Shown: piece by piece, positions 38,974 to 48,586 of the stretch | How the letters are laid out: every line of letters starts with the position of its first letter | Numbering within the stretch: position 1 is the stretch's first letter | Assembly (NCBI GenBank): GCA_963790585.1 | Contig: CAWBOY010000002.1 | Coordinates: 620,001 to 684,000, forward strand | Direction of reading: 5' to 3' | From: CAWBOY01 sp963790585 | Lineage (GTDB): Bacteria; Planctomycetota; Planctomycetia; Gemmatales; Gemmataceae | Length of the DNA stretch: 64,000 bases | Made by a program: the position numbers and the translations under genes | The notes under the pieces: model-generated | What the model was told of the DNA's origin: nothing | The model's input: only the letters and a program-made list of their open reading frames with translations | Databases searched by the model: none

Positions 38974-40444
38974 TCATCCTCGCATCATCGCGAGTAACAA
39001 TCGCCACCAGCCGCGCATTCGTCCCCAAAACGTGGGCGAGTGCCCGCTTTGCAGTAAACCGAGAAGCATCGCATGTTCACTCGCTTTGGTCGGACCTATG
39101 ACCATATCATAATGCGGTCGAAACGTGCCTGCTCGCTTGCTGATTACCTGCGCGACTGTCATTTCCAGCAATCCCGCTTCTCCCTGTGTTTTGCCCCAGC
39201 CGCTGTCGCCGACGCCGCCAAACGGCGTGGCTGGGTGGGCGGTCGCTACGACGACATCGTTTATCGTAACTGCGCCTGCATTAATCCTGGGCGCAAGGGC
39301 GCGACCGCTTGCGACATTTAGCGTGAAAATCGAGGCGCCGAGGCCGTAGCTGCAGCGGGCATTCATCTCCAGGGCGGCTTCGATGTCGTCGTAAGGCAGT
39401 ACCACGAAAACGGGCGCGAACCACGCTTCGCGGCAGATTGCCATCTCGGGGCGCGCGTTCACGACGACGGCAGGCGTGCAGTGACCGGTCGGCGCCATAA
39501 GTCGCTCGACGAGCAGGCTCGCGCCGTCGGCGATAGCGTCGGCGATGAGCCGGTCGATTTCTAATACCTGAAATGGCAAAGCAAGCCGCACTGGCTTTGC
39601 CTGCTCTGCGAATGGCCGCAGCGCATCGAGCATAGCCTGGTAAATCGATCGCTGGACGAAGCAGCGCCGCACGGCGAGACATGTTTGTCCGCGATTCATG
39701 GTGGCCCCGAACCACGCGGCGCGAGCTGCCAGTTGCACGTCGCCATCTTCGAGTACAAACATGGCATCGCATCCCGATAGCTCCATCGTTGAGCTGACAA
39801 GCCGCTCGCCCAGACGAGCTGCGATACGCCGACCTGTCGCCGCAGCTCCTGTGAATACCAGATGGTCGATCGCCGCATTTGCTAAGACCTGTCCCGCCTC
39901 ACGTGTCGACTCTAAAGCGCCGAACAGGTCGCTTGGTAAACCGGCGCGGCGCAGCAGGTCGACCAAGACGCCGGCACTGCGTGGGGCAACTTCGGATGGT
40001 TTCCACAAGACCGCATTGCCGGCTGTAAGCGCTTGGACGATCTGCACACCGTTGAGAAAAAGCGGATAATTCCAGGTGCCAATGATGCCAATGACACCGC
40101 GCGGGCGCTGTTGAATAACATCCGTCTGCCCATAAAGCCAAAGTGGGCGAAGACGCGTCGGAACGCGCCTTGGCTTCAGGATTCGGTCGGCTTCGCGCTC
40201 TAAAAATAAACAGGCGTCCGCCAAAGGCAACACTTCTCCGGCTATCGTTTCATTCGCCGTCTTTCCGAGATCGGCGGCGACGGCGTTGCATATATCGTCC
40301 GTCCTCGTTGCCAAGAGTTGCCGAAGTGCTCGGATCGGAACCAACCTCTCCGCCGGCTTCAGCCCCGCCCAAGCGCGTTGGGCGGCGCGCCGCAACAGCC
40401 AATTGATCTGCCAAATGTTGGGTCGGCATGTTTGTTGAGGTCAT
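38974..40444 (-). CDS. Aldehyde dehydrogenase (second, more divergent; possible shift near N-terminus)
   Basis: A 470-490-residue ALDH3-like enzyme. Landmarks are GIIGTWNYPLFLNGVQI, FTGAAATGRRIAARL, the glutamate in MELSGCDAMF near residue 220 and the cysteine in NRGQTCLAVRR near 252, then TPFGGVGDSGWGK. The main frame starts at a TTG at 40395 without a ribosome site, whereas a slightly different frame from the ATG at 40444 (MTSTNMPTQHLADQL) runs into the same point near 40392, so I assume one frameshift and the longer start. It diverges from truD by 81 nt. The substrate is unknown. Confidence 0.88.
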
Positions 40445-40525
40445 GTCCGTTATCATAGGCAACTCACGCCCTACTCAATCTACCGGCCCCCGTAGTCGGG
40501 CCATAAACCCGTATCAGGTTTGATC

Positions 40526-41587
40526 ATGTCATTTGTGCCGCTCGCACCGACGCCTTTCCTCACCGCCGATCTTCCCGGAATTGGCGGCCGAATCAAAGTC
40601 CACCCTGAAGATTTTGAAGTGGAAGAAATCCCAGCCTACCCGCCGAGCGGAGAAGGGGAGTATCTCTATCTGTGGATCGAGAAGCGCTCGATGGGCGCGG
40701 AGTATTTCGTCCGCCAGATCGCGCAACGGCTCGACATAGGTTCCGGCGAAATCGGCACCGCGGGACTCAAAGATCGTCACGCCGTCACGCGCCAGATGGT
40801 CTCGGTCCCAGATCGAGTCAAGCCTCTGCTTGGTCACCTCGACGGCGACGGGATTCGGCTGCTCGAAGTTGCCCGACACAGCAATAAACTCAAACCGGGC
40901 CATCTGCACGGCAATCGATTCAAAATCCTTATACGCGATACTGCACCAGAGACGAGAGAACGAATTGGTCCCATCGTCGATCGGCTTCGCAGCAATGGCA
41001 TGCCCAATTTCTATGGTCCGCAGCGCTTCGGTCGAGATGGCGAAACCTTCCGACTCGGATTCGAGCAACTCCAGGCCGAGCCTGGCAAACCGCCACGACG
41101 GCTCAACCCGTTTTTGAGGAAACTGGCCCTGTCCGCCGCGCAGTCGGGCCTGTTCAACCACTATCTCGCTGCCCGAATGAAAGACGGTTTGTTGGCCAAC
41201 GTCATCCCCGGCGACGTCCTGGCGCATTGGCCCCAAGGCGGAATGTTCGTCACCGATGACGTCGAACGCGAGCAATTGCGCTATAACGCCCACGACATCG
41301 TTCCAGCGGGACCGATATTTGGCAAGAAGATGTATCCCGCCCGCGAACTAGCCGCGGAGCGCGAAGCGGCCATCCTGCAAAAGGTCGGCTTGACGCCGCA
41401 TTCGTTCCACGGTTTCGGCAAACTGATGCAGGGCACACGGCGACACAATCTTGTATTTGTCGATGACTTGAGCGCGACCGTTGACGGCGAGGGTGTACGG
41501 GTTTCCTTCACGCTTCCCGCCGGGAGTTACGCCACGGTGCTGATCGGCGAAATGATGAAGTGCGAGCTGACGGAGCCGCTCGAGTGA
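40526..41587 (+). CDS. truD: tRNA pseudouridine synthase D
   Basis: Makes pseudouridine 13 in tRNA-Glu. Catalytic aspartate D83 lies in GTAGLKDRHAVTRQ, the family signature. Other conserved segments are HGNRFKILIRD, GMPNFYGPQRFG and PAGSYATVL near the C-terminus. The 353-residue length is normal. The ATG at 40526 is preferred over the TTG at 40520 on spacing from an AGG sequence. It diverges from the aldehyde dehydrogenase. The window thus holds three pseudouridine synthases: TruA, TruD and an RluA-type enzyme. Confidence 0.95.
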   Translation: MSFVPLAPTPFLTADLPGIGGRIKVHPEDFEVEEIPAYPPSGEGEYLYLWIEKRSMGAEYFVRQIAQRLDIGSGEIGTAGLKDRHAVTRQMVSVPDRVKPLLGHLDGDGIRLLEVARHSNKLKPGHLHGNRFKILIRDTAPETRERIGPIVDRLRSNGMPNFYGPQRFGRDGETFRLGFEQLQAEPGKPPRRLNPFLRKLALSAAQSGLFNHYLAARMKDGLLANVIPGDVLAHWPQGGMFVTDDVEREQLRYNAHDIVPAGPIFGKKMYPARELAAEREAAILQKVGLTPHSFHGFGKLMQGTRRHNLVFVDDLSATVDGEGVRVSFTLPAGSYATVLIGEMMKCELTEPLE

Positions 41588-41830
41588 AAGGGCTCCCAGC
41601 TGCAATCCGACAGCTGTTTGACAGCTGATGCTTTTTTGTAACAACAAGCTTGGTAGGAGTGTGAAAACCATGAATTTATGGGCATTTTCTTCCGATCGGA
41701 GCGATTGTGACGTCCGCTGTGGATGATCTTCGCTTATGCTTCTCTGAGGGCTATTGATGGACATGGGTCGTTAGAGAGAGAATCGAGTTTACCTCTAACC
41801 TGTGTCCGGCGCCTGAAGAGAGTATCCGCA

Positions 41831-42505
41831 GTGAGTACCGTAGCTGAATACACGCTTCCCGAGAAAATTCTCATCGCCGCGTCTTCCCTCGAAGACGCCG
41901 GCCAATCGCCGTTCAGCGCCGAGGCGCTCATTGTCAGCGCCTGGCAGCATCATCCGCGCACGTTCGGTCTCAAGGGTTATGCCGAGCAATTCCCCGACTC
42001 GAACAAGGTGCTTTCGAGCATCATGGGCGAGAAAGGTCTGGCCCGTCGAGGCTGGCTGAGCAAAGTCGGCCAAAAGATGTATTCGCTCACCCGCGAAGGG
42101 CGCGGCGTGGTCCGGCGCTTGCTCCGCGAAGAGGCTAGTGACGACGCGGTCGAGAGCCCGTCGCTATCGGAAAAGCTAGCCAATCTTATGTATAGTTTGC
42201 TCGACACTCCCGCGGTCGAGAAGATTCGCGAGGGTCGCAACGAGGAGTTGACGTTCGCTGAAGCTTCCAAGTTTTGGAATATCAGCAACGGCCTGAGCGC
42301 TGCCGAGCTGGATGCTCGGCTCGACAAGATGGACTCAAATCTCGAAGAGGTCGTTCTGCAACTCGAGAATTCAATCGCCACCCTCCGCGATGGCCGTGAA
42401 GTCAGCTCGGAAGAGGCAAGCCTGCTCAATCAAGCACACATACATATGAAAGAGCGCTTTTCACGCCATTTGACGTTGCTGCGCAATCGTGGCGGCAGGG
42501 CGTGA
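41831..42505 (+). CDS. Winged-helix-like protein of unknown function, beside a methyltransferase
   Basis: A 224-residue protein. Residues about 10-90 (AEYTLPEKILIAASSLED to KMYSLTREGRGVVRRLL) look like a winged helix-turn-helix with a beta-hairpin wing; the rest is helical and ends in an Arg-rich tail. I do not recognise the family. The GTG at 41831 has GAAGAGAG upstream and starts the folded part; the frame is open for 108 nt more. It converges with an orphan DNA methyltransferase across a bidirectional terminator, so a regulatory or restriction-related role is possible but only by proximity. Confidence 0.68.
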   Translation: MSTVAEYTLPEKILIAASSLEDAGQSPFSAEALIVSAWQHHPRTFGLKGYAEQFPDSNKVLSSIMGEKGLARRGWLSKVGQKMYSLTREGRGVVRRLLREEASDDAVESPSLSEKLANLMYSLLDTPAVEKIREGRNEELTFAEASKFWNISNGLSAAELDARLDKMDSNLEEVVLQLENSIATLRDGREVSSEEASLLNQAHIHMKERFSRHLTLLRNRGGRA

Positions 42506-42511
42506 TTACAG

Positions 42512-42544
42512 AAAAGGACTAACCATTTTTTGGTTAGTCCTTTT
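42512..42544. terminator. Bidirectional intrinsic terminator
   Basis: aaaaggactaacca (42512-42525) pairs perfectly with tggttagtcctttt (42531-42544), 14 bp with a T5 loop and T/A ends on both strands. It lies between convergent stops at 42505 and 42547. Confidence 0.93.
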
Positions 42545-42546
42545 GC

Positions 42547-43448
42547 TCAACCCGCTTTCGCAACAGTCTCCTCTGATTCAAAGAATCTCAGCCGCGACCC
42601 GGCTACATAGTCTCCGCTCATTTCGACGCTAATCCAGCGGCGGCCTAGCCGCTCCGCCGTGAAGCCCGTCATATTGCTTCCGGAGAACGGATCTAGCACT
42701 AGCTCGCCCGGCTCCGTGAGAAAATTGATAAAAAACTCAGGCACCGCGGGCGCGAACCGCGCTGGGTGAATTGGCAACCCAGCGGCACGACAGCGTCGAA
42801 AATAGGTATCACCCGAGTTGGTATTCGGAGCCATGATCATGTTGGGCGGAATGGCGCCGCCATTATCGCGGCGGAAGTGCGTGGAGATTTTGTGCTGCGA
42901 CGGTCGATCGGCGGCATCGTAGCCGTCGCGCAGAAGCCGATGCATCGAGGCACTGTAAGGCCGAAGCACTTTGCGATTATCCGCGCGCGGCGTCTTGCTT
43001 TTGGATAGCCACCATATCGTGTTGACAGCGTCTTTGACGCGCGTCCTCTGAATCGTCACCCATTCAGCCGGCGTCGGCAGCTTGCTCGGATTGTAGCCGT
43101 AGAAATCTTGAGCGAGAAAAAAGGTCTTGCATAGGCGAAGTATCAGCTCGTATTGATAGAGCGACCTCGTTCCGCTGCCACGATTCCAGGTGCCGCCAAG
43201 ATCGAGGACAAAGCTGCCGTCGGGCGCAAAATGCGAAAAATCTCATCCGCGAAGGGCATAAACCATTCGACATAGGCATCGTCTGCGACGTTGCCATAAG
43301 CCTTTTTGCGTCGCAACGCGAAGGGCGGCGAAGTCATGACTAGCGAGACATGATTGTCAGGCAGGCTCTTCATGAACTCCAGCGCCTCCGCCTGATAGCA
43401 GCTTCCCGACGCCGTCGAATAGGCTGGGAGAAGGCACGAAGAGAGCAT
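42547..43448 (-). CDS. Beta-class DNA methyltransferase (frame broken once)
   Basis: A site-specific amino-methyltransferase. Motif IV is TSPPFAL at residues 39-45 and motif I is LDPFSGSNMTGF near residue 250; catalytic motif before SAM-binding motif is the beta order. SPPF favours cytosine-N4 methylation over adenine-N6, but this is only a tendency. The frame changes near 43218: FRILRP continues in another frame as DGSFVLDLGGTWN, then LYQYELILRL and TPAEWVTIQ. The ATG at 43448 has GGAGGAAG upstream. No restriction endonuclease is adjacent, so it is an orphan or its partner is the unrecognised convergent gene. Confidence 0.88.
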
Positions 43449-43516
43449 GATCTTCCTCCATGAAGATGCCGCGTCGCGAGGCAGAGCGAGGCAGCATGAT
43501 AACGTAGAGGGGAAAA

Positions 43517-43726
43517 TCAAGCCAGAGGGACAACCGGAGTACATCGCCTAGCCTCGAATTCGAGATCGGCGCGGCGGCCAGCTTCGTCCAAACGGCCTGC
43601 ATTAATGTCGGCTTCGACGCGGCGGTCCCAGGCGTCTGCCAGATACTCTTCAAACCACGGGGCGAAAGCGGATAGCTCTTCGTCGTGCAGTTGGCTTACC
43701 AGGGACTTGAGATCAAATAGGCTCAT
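43517..43726 (-). CDS. Antitoxin-like small protein (69 aa), partner toxin not seen
   Basis: A 69-residue protein: MSLFDLKSLVSQLHDEEL, then FEEYLADAWDRRVEADINAG and LDEAGRRADLEFEARRCTPV. The central W-D-x-x-IEADI-x-AGRLD pattern matches my memory of small antitoxins that sit before RelE-like toxins. No toxin follows: only 68 nt separate it from the methyltransferase start. It may be an orphan antitoxin or a regulator of the methyltransferase gene. The ribosome site is weak. It is probably co-transcribed with the methyltransferase. Confidence 0.6.
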   Translation of the reverse strand: MSLFDLKSLVSQLHDEELSAFAPWFEEYLADAWDRRVEADINAGRLDEAGRRADLEFEARRCTPVVPLA

Positions 43727-43821
43727 GGCATTCTCGACGTGGATTCAGCGCGGGATGTTAAATGAGATTCGCCCCTGTGTTCATGAGCCTTTGATCTTCA
43801 GAAGCTGGCTTGGCCCGTCAC

Positions 43822-44049
43822 TTATCGCTCCATCCCCAATCCCATGATGACGACCGCCACCAAAATGTGCTTTGCAACCATGAGCGCAAAAATAGTCGGA
43901 ATCGGGCCAAACGAGCAGATCCAGCCCGCGCCGAACAGCGTGACCATTGAGGCAGCCACTTGTGTCATTCGCATGCGAAGCCGCTCGATGCGGCCATCAT
44001 CATCCGGGCCGATCAGCGGAGGGAGGGGCGGTGGTGCCAGGTCAGACAT
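43822..44049 (-). CDS. Small membrane protein (75 aa)
   Basis: A 75-residue protein with a Pro-rich start (MSDLAPPPLPPLIG), a charged segment (DDDGRIERLRMRM) and two short hydrophobic stretches (ASMVTLFGAGWICSFG and ALMVAKHILVAVVIMGLG), consistent with a small inner-membrane protein. I do not recognise the family. GAGGAG lies upstream of the ATG at 44049. It sits between the terminator at 44089-44106 and the antitoxin-like gene, with a 95-nt gap to the latter. Confidence 0.68.
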   Translation of the reverse strand: MSDLAPPPLPPLIGPDDDGRIERLRMRMTQVAASMVTLFGAGWICSFGPIPTIFALMVAKHILVAVVIMGLGMER

Positions 44050-44088
44050 GGGGCACTCCTCGAAGTGAATTACATCATGATAAATGCA

Positions 44089-44106
44089 CCCCGGCAAGCC
44101 GGGGGG
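44089..44106 (-). terminator. Hairpin terminator downstream of the NamZ-like gene
   Basis: accccggc pairs with gccggggg around an aa loop; on the minus strand the stem is preceded by an A/T-rich stretch and followed by a weaker T tract. It lies 15 nt after the DUF1343 gene stop. The core matches the terminator at 34752-34787, so these may be one repeat family used as terminators. Confidence 0.7.
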
Positions 44107-44120
44107 CTAAATAAATCAGC

Positions 44121-46368
44121 TTATTCGGGATATAGTAAATAGCCTTTGCGCCGCTCGCGGAACTTCGCCAGGTCCGCTTGCCATGCTTTCTCGAGTTCCG
44201 TCCAAGCGAGGCCCTTTTTCAGCGCCTCGAATGTTGCTTTGTGAATCAGCAACGTGTCGTACCGATCGACCTTCCATTCGTCTGGATGAAGCTTTCGTAA
44301 TGCGGCCGCAAGCGCTAGTCCGGTTCGCACCGGTCTAAACTGCGCTCGATCGTCGATGACGAGCTGTACACCGTCGCACGGCTTGTCTTTATGCACGCTG
44401 GCGGTCGGCGTCAGCCGCAGCGGGACGAAATGCACTCCCGGCAGCCCTTCCTTGCTCATTTCTACTGCGAGTTTTCGTCCATCGATCCAAGCGCTCCGAC
44501 CCATTCAAAAGGCCGATCGGTGCCACGGCCGACGCTGACGTTGGTCGTTTCCAAGATGCCGATGCCCGGGTAGAGGAATGCCTCGGTAACACTTCGCAGG
44601 TTCGGCGAGGGATTGATCCAGTGAAGATTCGTGCCATCGAAGGCCTCGCCGCGCCTCCAGCCTTCCATCGTTATGATTTCGAGTTCGACATCCAGTTTCC
44701 GCTCGGCTTTGAACATCTGGGCCAGTTCGCCAACTGTCATTCCATGTCGAATCGGCAATTCATGCCAACCGACGAACGATTCACGGCCCGCGTCCAAAAT
44801 CGGCCCTTCAATCTCCACGCCACCGAGCGGATTCGGTCGATCGAGAACCACAACTTTTACCTTGTGCTCCGCGGCGGCTTCGAGGACCAAACCTAGCGTA
44901 CTGATGTAGGTGTAAAATCGACATCCCGCATCTTGAATGTCGTAGACGATCGTATCGACACCTTTCAGAGTTTCGGCATCTGGTTTACGCCGTTTGCCAT
45001 AAAGACTGTAAACGGGAAGGCCCGTCTTTTCGTCTTTGCCATCGTTTACTTTTTCGTCGAGCAGGCCACGAATGCCATGCTCAGGGCTGAACAGCGCAAC
45101 AAGCGTGACGCCGTCGGCCTTGTGCAACAAATCAATCGCGGCTCGACCTTCGCGGTCTATACCGGTGTGATTGGTAACGAGCGCTACCTTGCGACCCTTT
45201 AGAGACGCGAAGCCATCGCGGACCAGGACGTCGAGGCCCGTCAGCACGTTGCCGCTCGGTTTCGGATCTACCGCGTCAGCAGCAATGGTTGCGATTTGAC
45301 TGCGCAGACGCGTCGCGTTGCCTTTGCCGTCAGGATGGACGCGATTCGCAAGAATGATGACCGCCGTTTGGGTCTCGGGATCGATCCAAATCGAAGTCCC
45401 CGTGAAGCCGGTATGGCCGAAGCTTACACCTTTGCGAAATCCGGTGCCGCGATTCGAGGAGTACGAAGTCGCCATATCCCAGCCATAGGTTCGTAAGCCA
45501 CCTGGCACAGCACGACCTGCCGTCATCGACTGCACCGTTTCAGGCTGAAAGATTGCTTTCTTATTGTGTGACCCACCATCGAGCAGACATTGCGCAAAGA
45601 CTGCCAGATCGTTGGCAGTGCCGAATAGTCCTGCATGACCGGCGACGCCACCGAGCAATGCCGAGCGCGGATCGTGAACCACGCCGCGTAGCCATTGGCC
45701 GTCGCGTTTTTCGGTTGGGCGCAACGCCCTTTGAGTTCAGCCGCCGGCTTGAATCCGGTGTCCCTCAGCTCGAGCGGTCGAAAGATATTTTCCGCCGCGA
45801 ATTGATCGAGCGGTTTGCCGCTGACTCGGGCAACGATTTCGCCCAGGACGATGTAATTGACGTCGCTGTAGATAAAGCGCTCACCGGGGCCTGCGAGCGG
45901 TTTGAGATCGCAGATGTTTTCCGAGGCTTTGGCCGGACCTTTTTGGTAATCGGCGACCGGATTGTCCGCGATCAGTCCGCTCGTGTGGAGCAACAGATTT
46001 TCGAGAGTGATATTCTCTTTACCTTTGCCGGTGAACGCCGGCCAATACGTTGCAACCGGTGAGTTTAGCTTTAGCTTACCTCTCTCAACCAACAACATTA
46101 CCGACGACGCCGTTGCAATCGGCTTCGTCAGCGAGGCGAGGTCGAAAACCGTGTTGAGCGTCATCGGCTCGACTTCGGGCAGCTTGGCTCGATTGCCGAA
46201 CGCTTTACGATAAAGGATCTTGCCACGATGCGAGATAAGAACCACGGCCCCCGGAATGTCGCCGCGATCGATCGCGGCTGTGACCACGCCATCTATACGC
46301 TTGAGCGAAGCAGGCTCTGCTTGAGAAAGGCGAACAAGCAGAGCGCCGGCGAGGAAAAGGGAAATCAT
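44121..46368 (-). CDS. Fusion of serine beta-lactamase-like domain and DUF1343 (NamZ-type) domain (frame broken twice)
   Basis: A large exported two-domain protein. The N-terminal half is a class C-like serine hydrolase: signal MISLFLAGALLVRLSQA, catalytic S79 and K82 in SLTK, the YSDVN motif near residue 165 and GHAGLFGTAND as the third box. The C-terminal half is DUF1343 (LVTNHTGIDREG, ALFSPEHGIRG, YDIQDAG, DRPNPLGG), the family of exo-N-acetylmuramidase NamZ, which removes MurNAc from peptidoglycan ends. Shifts lie near 45720 and 44497. Peptidoglycan turnover is the likely role; the fusion is known to me in planctomycetes and related bacteria. Confidence 0.85.
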
Positions 46369-46475
46369 AGGGGCCTGTAAAATGAGAGGATTTCCGCAAA
46401 GCTGCGCCCCCCTACCCAAGTTTGCGCAACTTCGGTGGGGAACGCGTGACTTTCCGGGCAGATTCATCAAACGCA

Positions 46476-46504
46476 TCGGCACATTCGAAACGTGCCGCCA
46501 CAGC
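46476..46504. repeat. Short hairpin repeat (copy 2, reverse orientation)
   Basis: A near-identical reverse-complement copy of the repeat at 16397-16425, about 25 of 29 positions the same (tcggcac ... gtgccgccacagc). It lies 17 nt downstream of the stop of the thioredoxin-like gene. Confidence 0.68.
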
Positions 46505-46520
46505 CTGTGGTGGAAGTCTC

Positions 46521-48116
46521 TTACTTCACCTCGACGATAACCGCCTGCAAGACTTCCTGTGTATCGTCATTTTGCACAAAGGCCACGACGGAGAGCTTCT
46601 TGAGATCTAAAGGCCGATCCTTGGCTGGGATCTTTTCTTCATCCGGGATCTTTTCGAGAGCGGCTGTGAGCTTCGTCTTCAGCTCCGCGATGTCGACAGT
46701 GACAGTTTTCGTCGCTGTTTTCTCTTTGACTGCCGTTCCGGCAGGACCGCCCGGGAAGGCACGCGCCAGGTAGCGGTGGTCGCTCAAGGTGCTTCCGCCC
46801 TTGTAAACAGCATCATCTTCGACGAGGACGAGCCGCAGGCGCACGTCGTCGCCGGTCTCGTCCAGGCCGCTCACGTCGGCCTTGATCTCGACTTTGTCGC
46901 CCTTGCGCGTGGCGGCGAGCGTCACCTTGCCCTTGGCAGGTTTTTCGAGCAGCGGCTCAATGATGCCTTTATAGGTCGTGAAACGTTCCTGCGCTTGCTC
47001 AAAGGAGCCGGCACCGCCGGGTATCGATTTGCCGTTCACAATCAGAGTGCCGAGCGGAGCGCTGCGGCCATAAAACTTTTGCCGCGTTCGGCTCTCGTCG
47101 TTGGCGAGCGGATCCTGTGGGGGAAGGTAGTAGCGTATGACAGCGAGATCGTTGGGGCGGTAGGCCGTGCTGAGAGCATCCGTGGCCAATTCCGCGGCCA
47201 CGACCTGCGGAGCTTCGGAAGTCGAGAAAAGCTCGGCGAGGACGACCCGGTCGCTCTTGCCTTTGCGCCCGGCGAACGGCGTCGCCGTCACATAGGCCAG
47301 CTTGTCGTTGCGAGCGCGTACGGCCTTTGCTTCGTCCGCTTTGCCGGCCTTCTCCAATACGGTCGACAACAGCGTCAGCACCTTCTTTTGCGCAGTAACC
47401 GGATCTTTTTTGGCGTCGAGCGACTTCTCCGCGCGCTGAATGTAGGCTAAAGCGATCTTGGCGTAGGTTTCTTTCTTGGACAAGGGTTCCGCCACCTGGA
47501 GGAGCGTATCGCGCACCAGTCGATCGCCATAAATTTCCGACGACTTCAAGGCCTTGTCGGCCCAGGCCGCGACCTCTCCCGGCGTCGCCTTTTTCTCTTC
47601 GGCTAATTGAATCAACGTCAGCGCGGCGTCTAGCGTCTCAGCGCTCGGAGCCTTGGCAACTGCGTCCTTGGCCAAAGTGTACGGCTCTAGATCGGTCCAC
47701 TCTGTTGGTTCGAGCTCGACGGGAACAACCTGTTCATTGGGTAGGGCGGCGTTGCCGAATATCCTGACGCCCTTTTCCTTGGGCACCTTGCATTCAAATT
47801 CCAATTTCGGCGGGTTTGGGTTTGGAAAGTCCTTCTCTTTTGGAAACTGCAGGGTGAATCGCAACTTATCGCCGCTTACGCCGACGTCCTCAAGGGTCGC
47901 CCCGGGCGGCAATTGCAGCCCAGGACTCTGGGCGACGATTGCTCCTTTATTCGTGCCATCCTTTGATTCCAGCTTGATAATCCAGAGAGCCTTTCCGGCC
48001 CCAAGCGCGGGCGAACTGATTTTGAATTTCCCGACGGGGACAGCGTCGGCCGCATAGATCGGAGTGACGAGAACCAGGACCAGACCTGCAATCAGGCCTC
48101 CTGCGAGACGGACCAT
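46521..48116 (-). CDS. Exported protein with thioredoxin-like domain lacking its cysteine pair
   Basis: A 531-residue exported protein (signal MVRLAGGLIAGLVLVLV, cleavage near YAAD). After a beta-rich part (residues 30-130) and a helical TPR-like part (about 150-260), residues about 275-390 look like a thioredoxin fold: RVVLAELFSTSEAPQV where a C-x-x-C site is expected, then YYLPPQDPLANDESRTRQ and KFYGRSAPLGTLIVNGK. The active-site cysteines are replaced by Ser/Glu/Ala/Pro residues. The C-terminal part (RLRLVLVEDDAVY, LKKLSVVAFVQND) is conserved in related planctomycete proteins that I recall as having C-x-x-C. It is therefore unlikely to be a redox enzyme. Confidence 0.72.
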   Translation of the reverse strand: MVRLAGGLIAGLVLVLVTPIYAADAVPVGKFKISSPALGAGKALWIIKLESKDGTNKGAIVAQSPGLQLPPGATLEDVGVSGDKLRFTLQFPKEKDFPNPNPPKLEFECKVPKEKGVRIFGNAALPNEQVVPVELEPTEWTDLEPYTLAKDAVAKAPSAETLDAALTLIQLAEEKKATPGEVAAWADKALKSSEIYGDRLVRDTLLQVAEPLSKKETYAKIALAYIQRAEKSLDAKKDPVTAQKKVLTLLSTVLEKAGKADEAKAVRARNDKLAYVTATPFAGRKGKSDRVVLAELFSTSEAPQVVAAELATDALSTAYRPNDLAVIRYYLPPQDPLANDESRTRQKFYGRSAPLGTLIVNGKSIPGGAGSFEQAQERFTTYKGIIEPLLEKPAKGKVTLAATRKGDKVEIKADVSGLDETGDDVRLRLVLVEDDAVYKGGSTLSDHRYLARAFPGGPAGTAVKEKTATKTVTVDIAELKTKLTAALEKIPDEEKIPAKDRPLDLKKLSVVAFVQNDDTQEVLQAVIVEVK

Positions 48117-48580
48117 GAGCGGTTCCTTTGGTTAGGGAGCCGGGGAGGGTTTGCCGACGCAACGCTATCCTACAGAAGCCGCGTTTCTTTATATAGCCCT
48201 CGATTGCCGCAAATCAGCTCCGTTTAGCCGCAATACCGTTCGTCTAAAGGGTTTTCTTTTGCCCAATCCCTGGGCGGACCAGCCTTGCCATGCCAAAGCA
48301 CTTTTGGCAAGAGTGGTCGTTTTAACCATGTTGATCGTCTTGGTGATTATTAAGATAAGTACATGTGAATAAAGAATTTACGCGCCAACCTTGGAAGCCA
48401 GGTTATTTGGCAAGGATGCACCCTTGCCAAATAAAAGATTGCCGTTGTCCACTATAGGAAGAGCGAGGGGCCGGGTTAGACGAACGGTATTGCGTTTAGC
48501 CGCAAGCCGCCAGGCGAGCGCTGTTGCGTAGCGCTGTCTCGATAATCGCTACGCAACAGCGCTCGCCTGGCGGCTCGCGG
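48117..48580. repeat. Intergenic region with nested inverted repeats
   Basis: No gene is visible. The sequence gccgcaataccgttcgtcta near 48226-48246 reappears as its reverse complement near 48475-48494, framing about 230 bases. Inside it, ttatttggcaagg (48403-48415) pairs with ccttgccaaataa (48422-48434), a perfect 13-bp hairpin with a 6-base loop that could be a terminator. The framed segment could be a small MITE-like element; no transposase-like end or target duplication is certain. Confidence 0.55.
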
Positions 48581-48586
48581 CTAAAC
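48494..48586. repeat. 40-bp inverted repeat, GGCGAGCGCTGTT family, overlapping a gene end
   Basis: Arms at 48494-48533 and 48547-48586 pair over 40 bases with one mismatch. The element overlaps the stop codon (48581-48583) of the D-glutamate cyclase-like gene. It is flanked by near-direct copies acggtattgcg and acggtgttgcg. Relatives lie at 25593-25670 and 38224-38316. Confidence 0.88.

Noticed and set aside
43517..43726. Complete toxin-antitoxin pair
   Set aside because: Only the antitoxin-like protein is present; the 68 bases downstream cannot encode a toxin.
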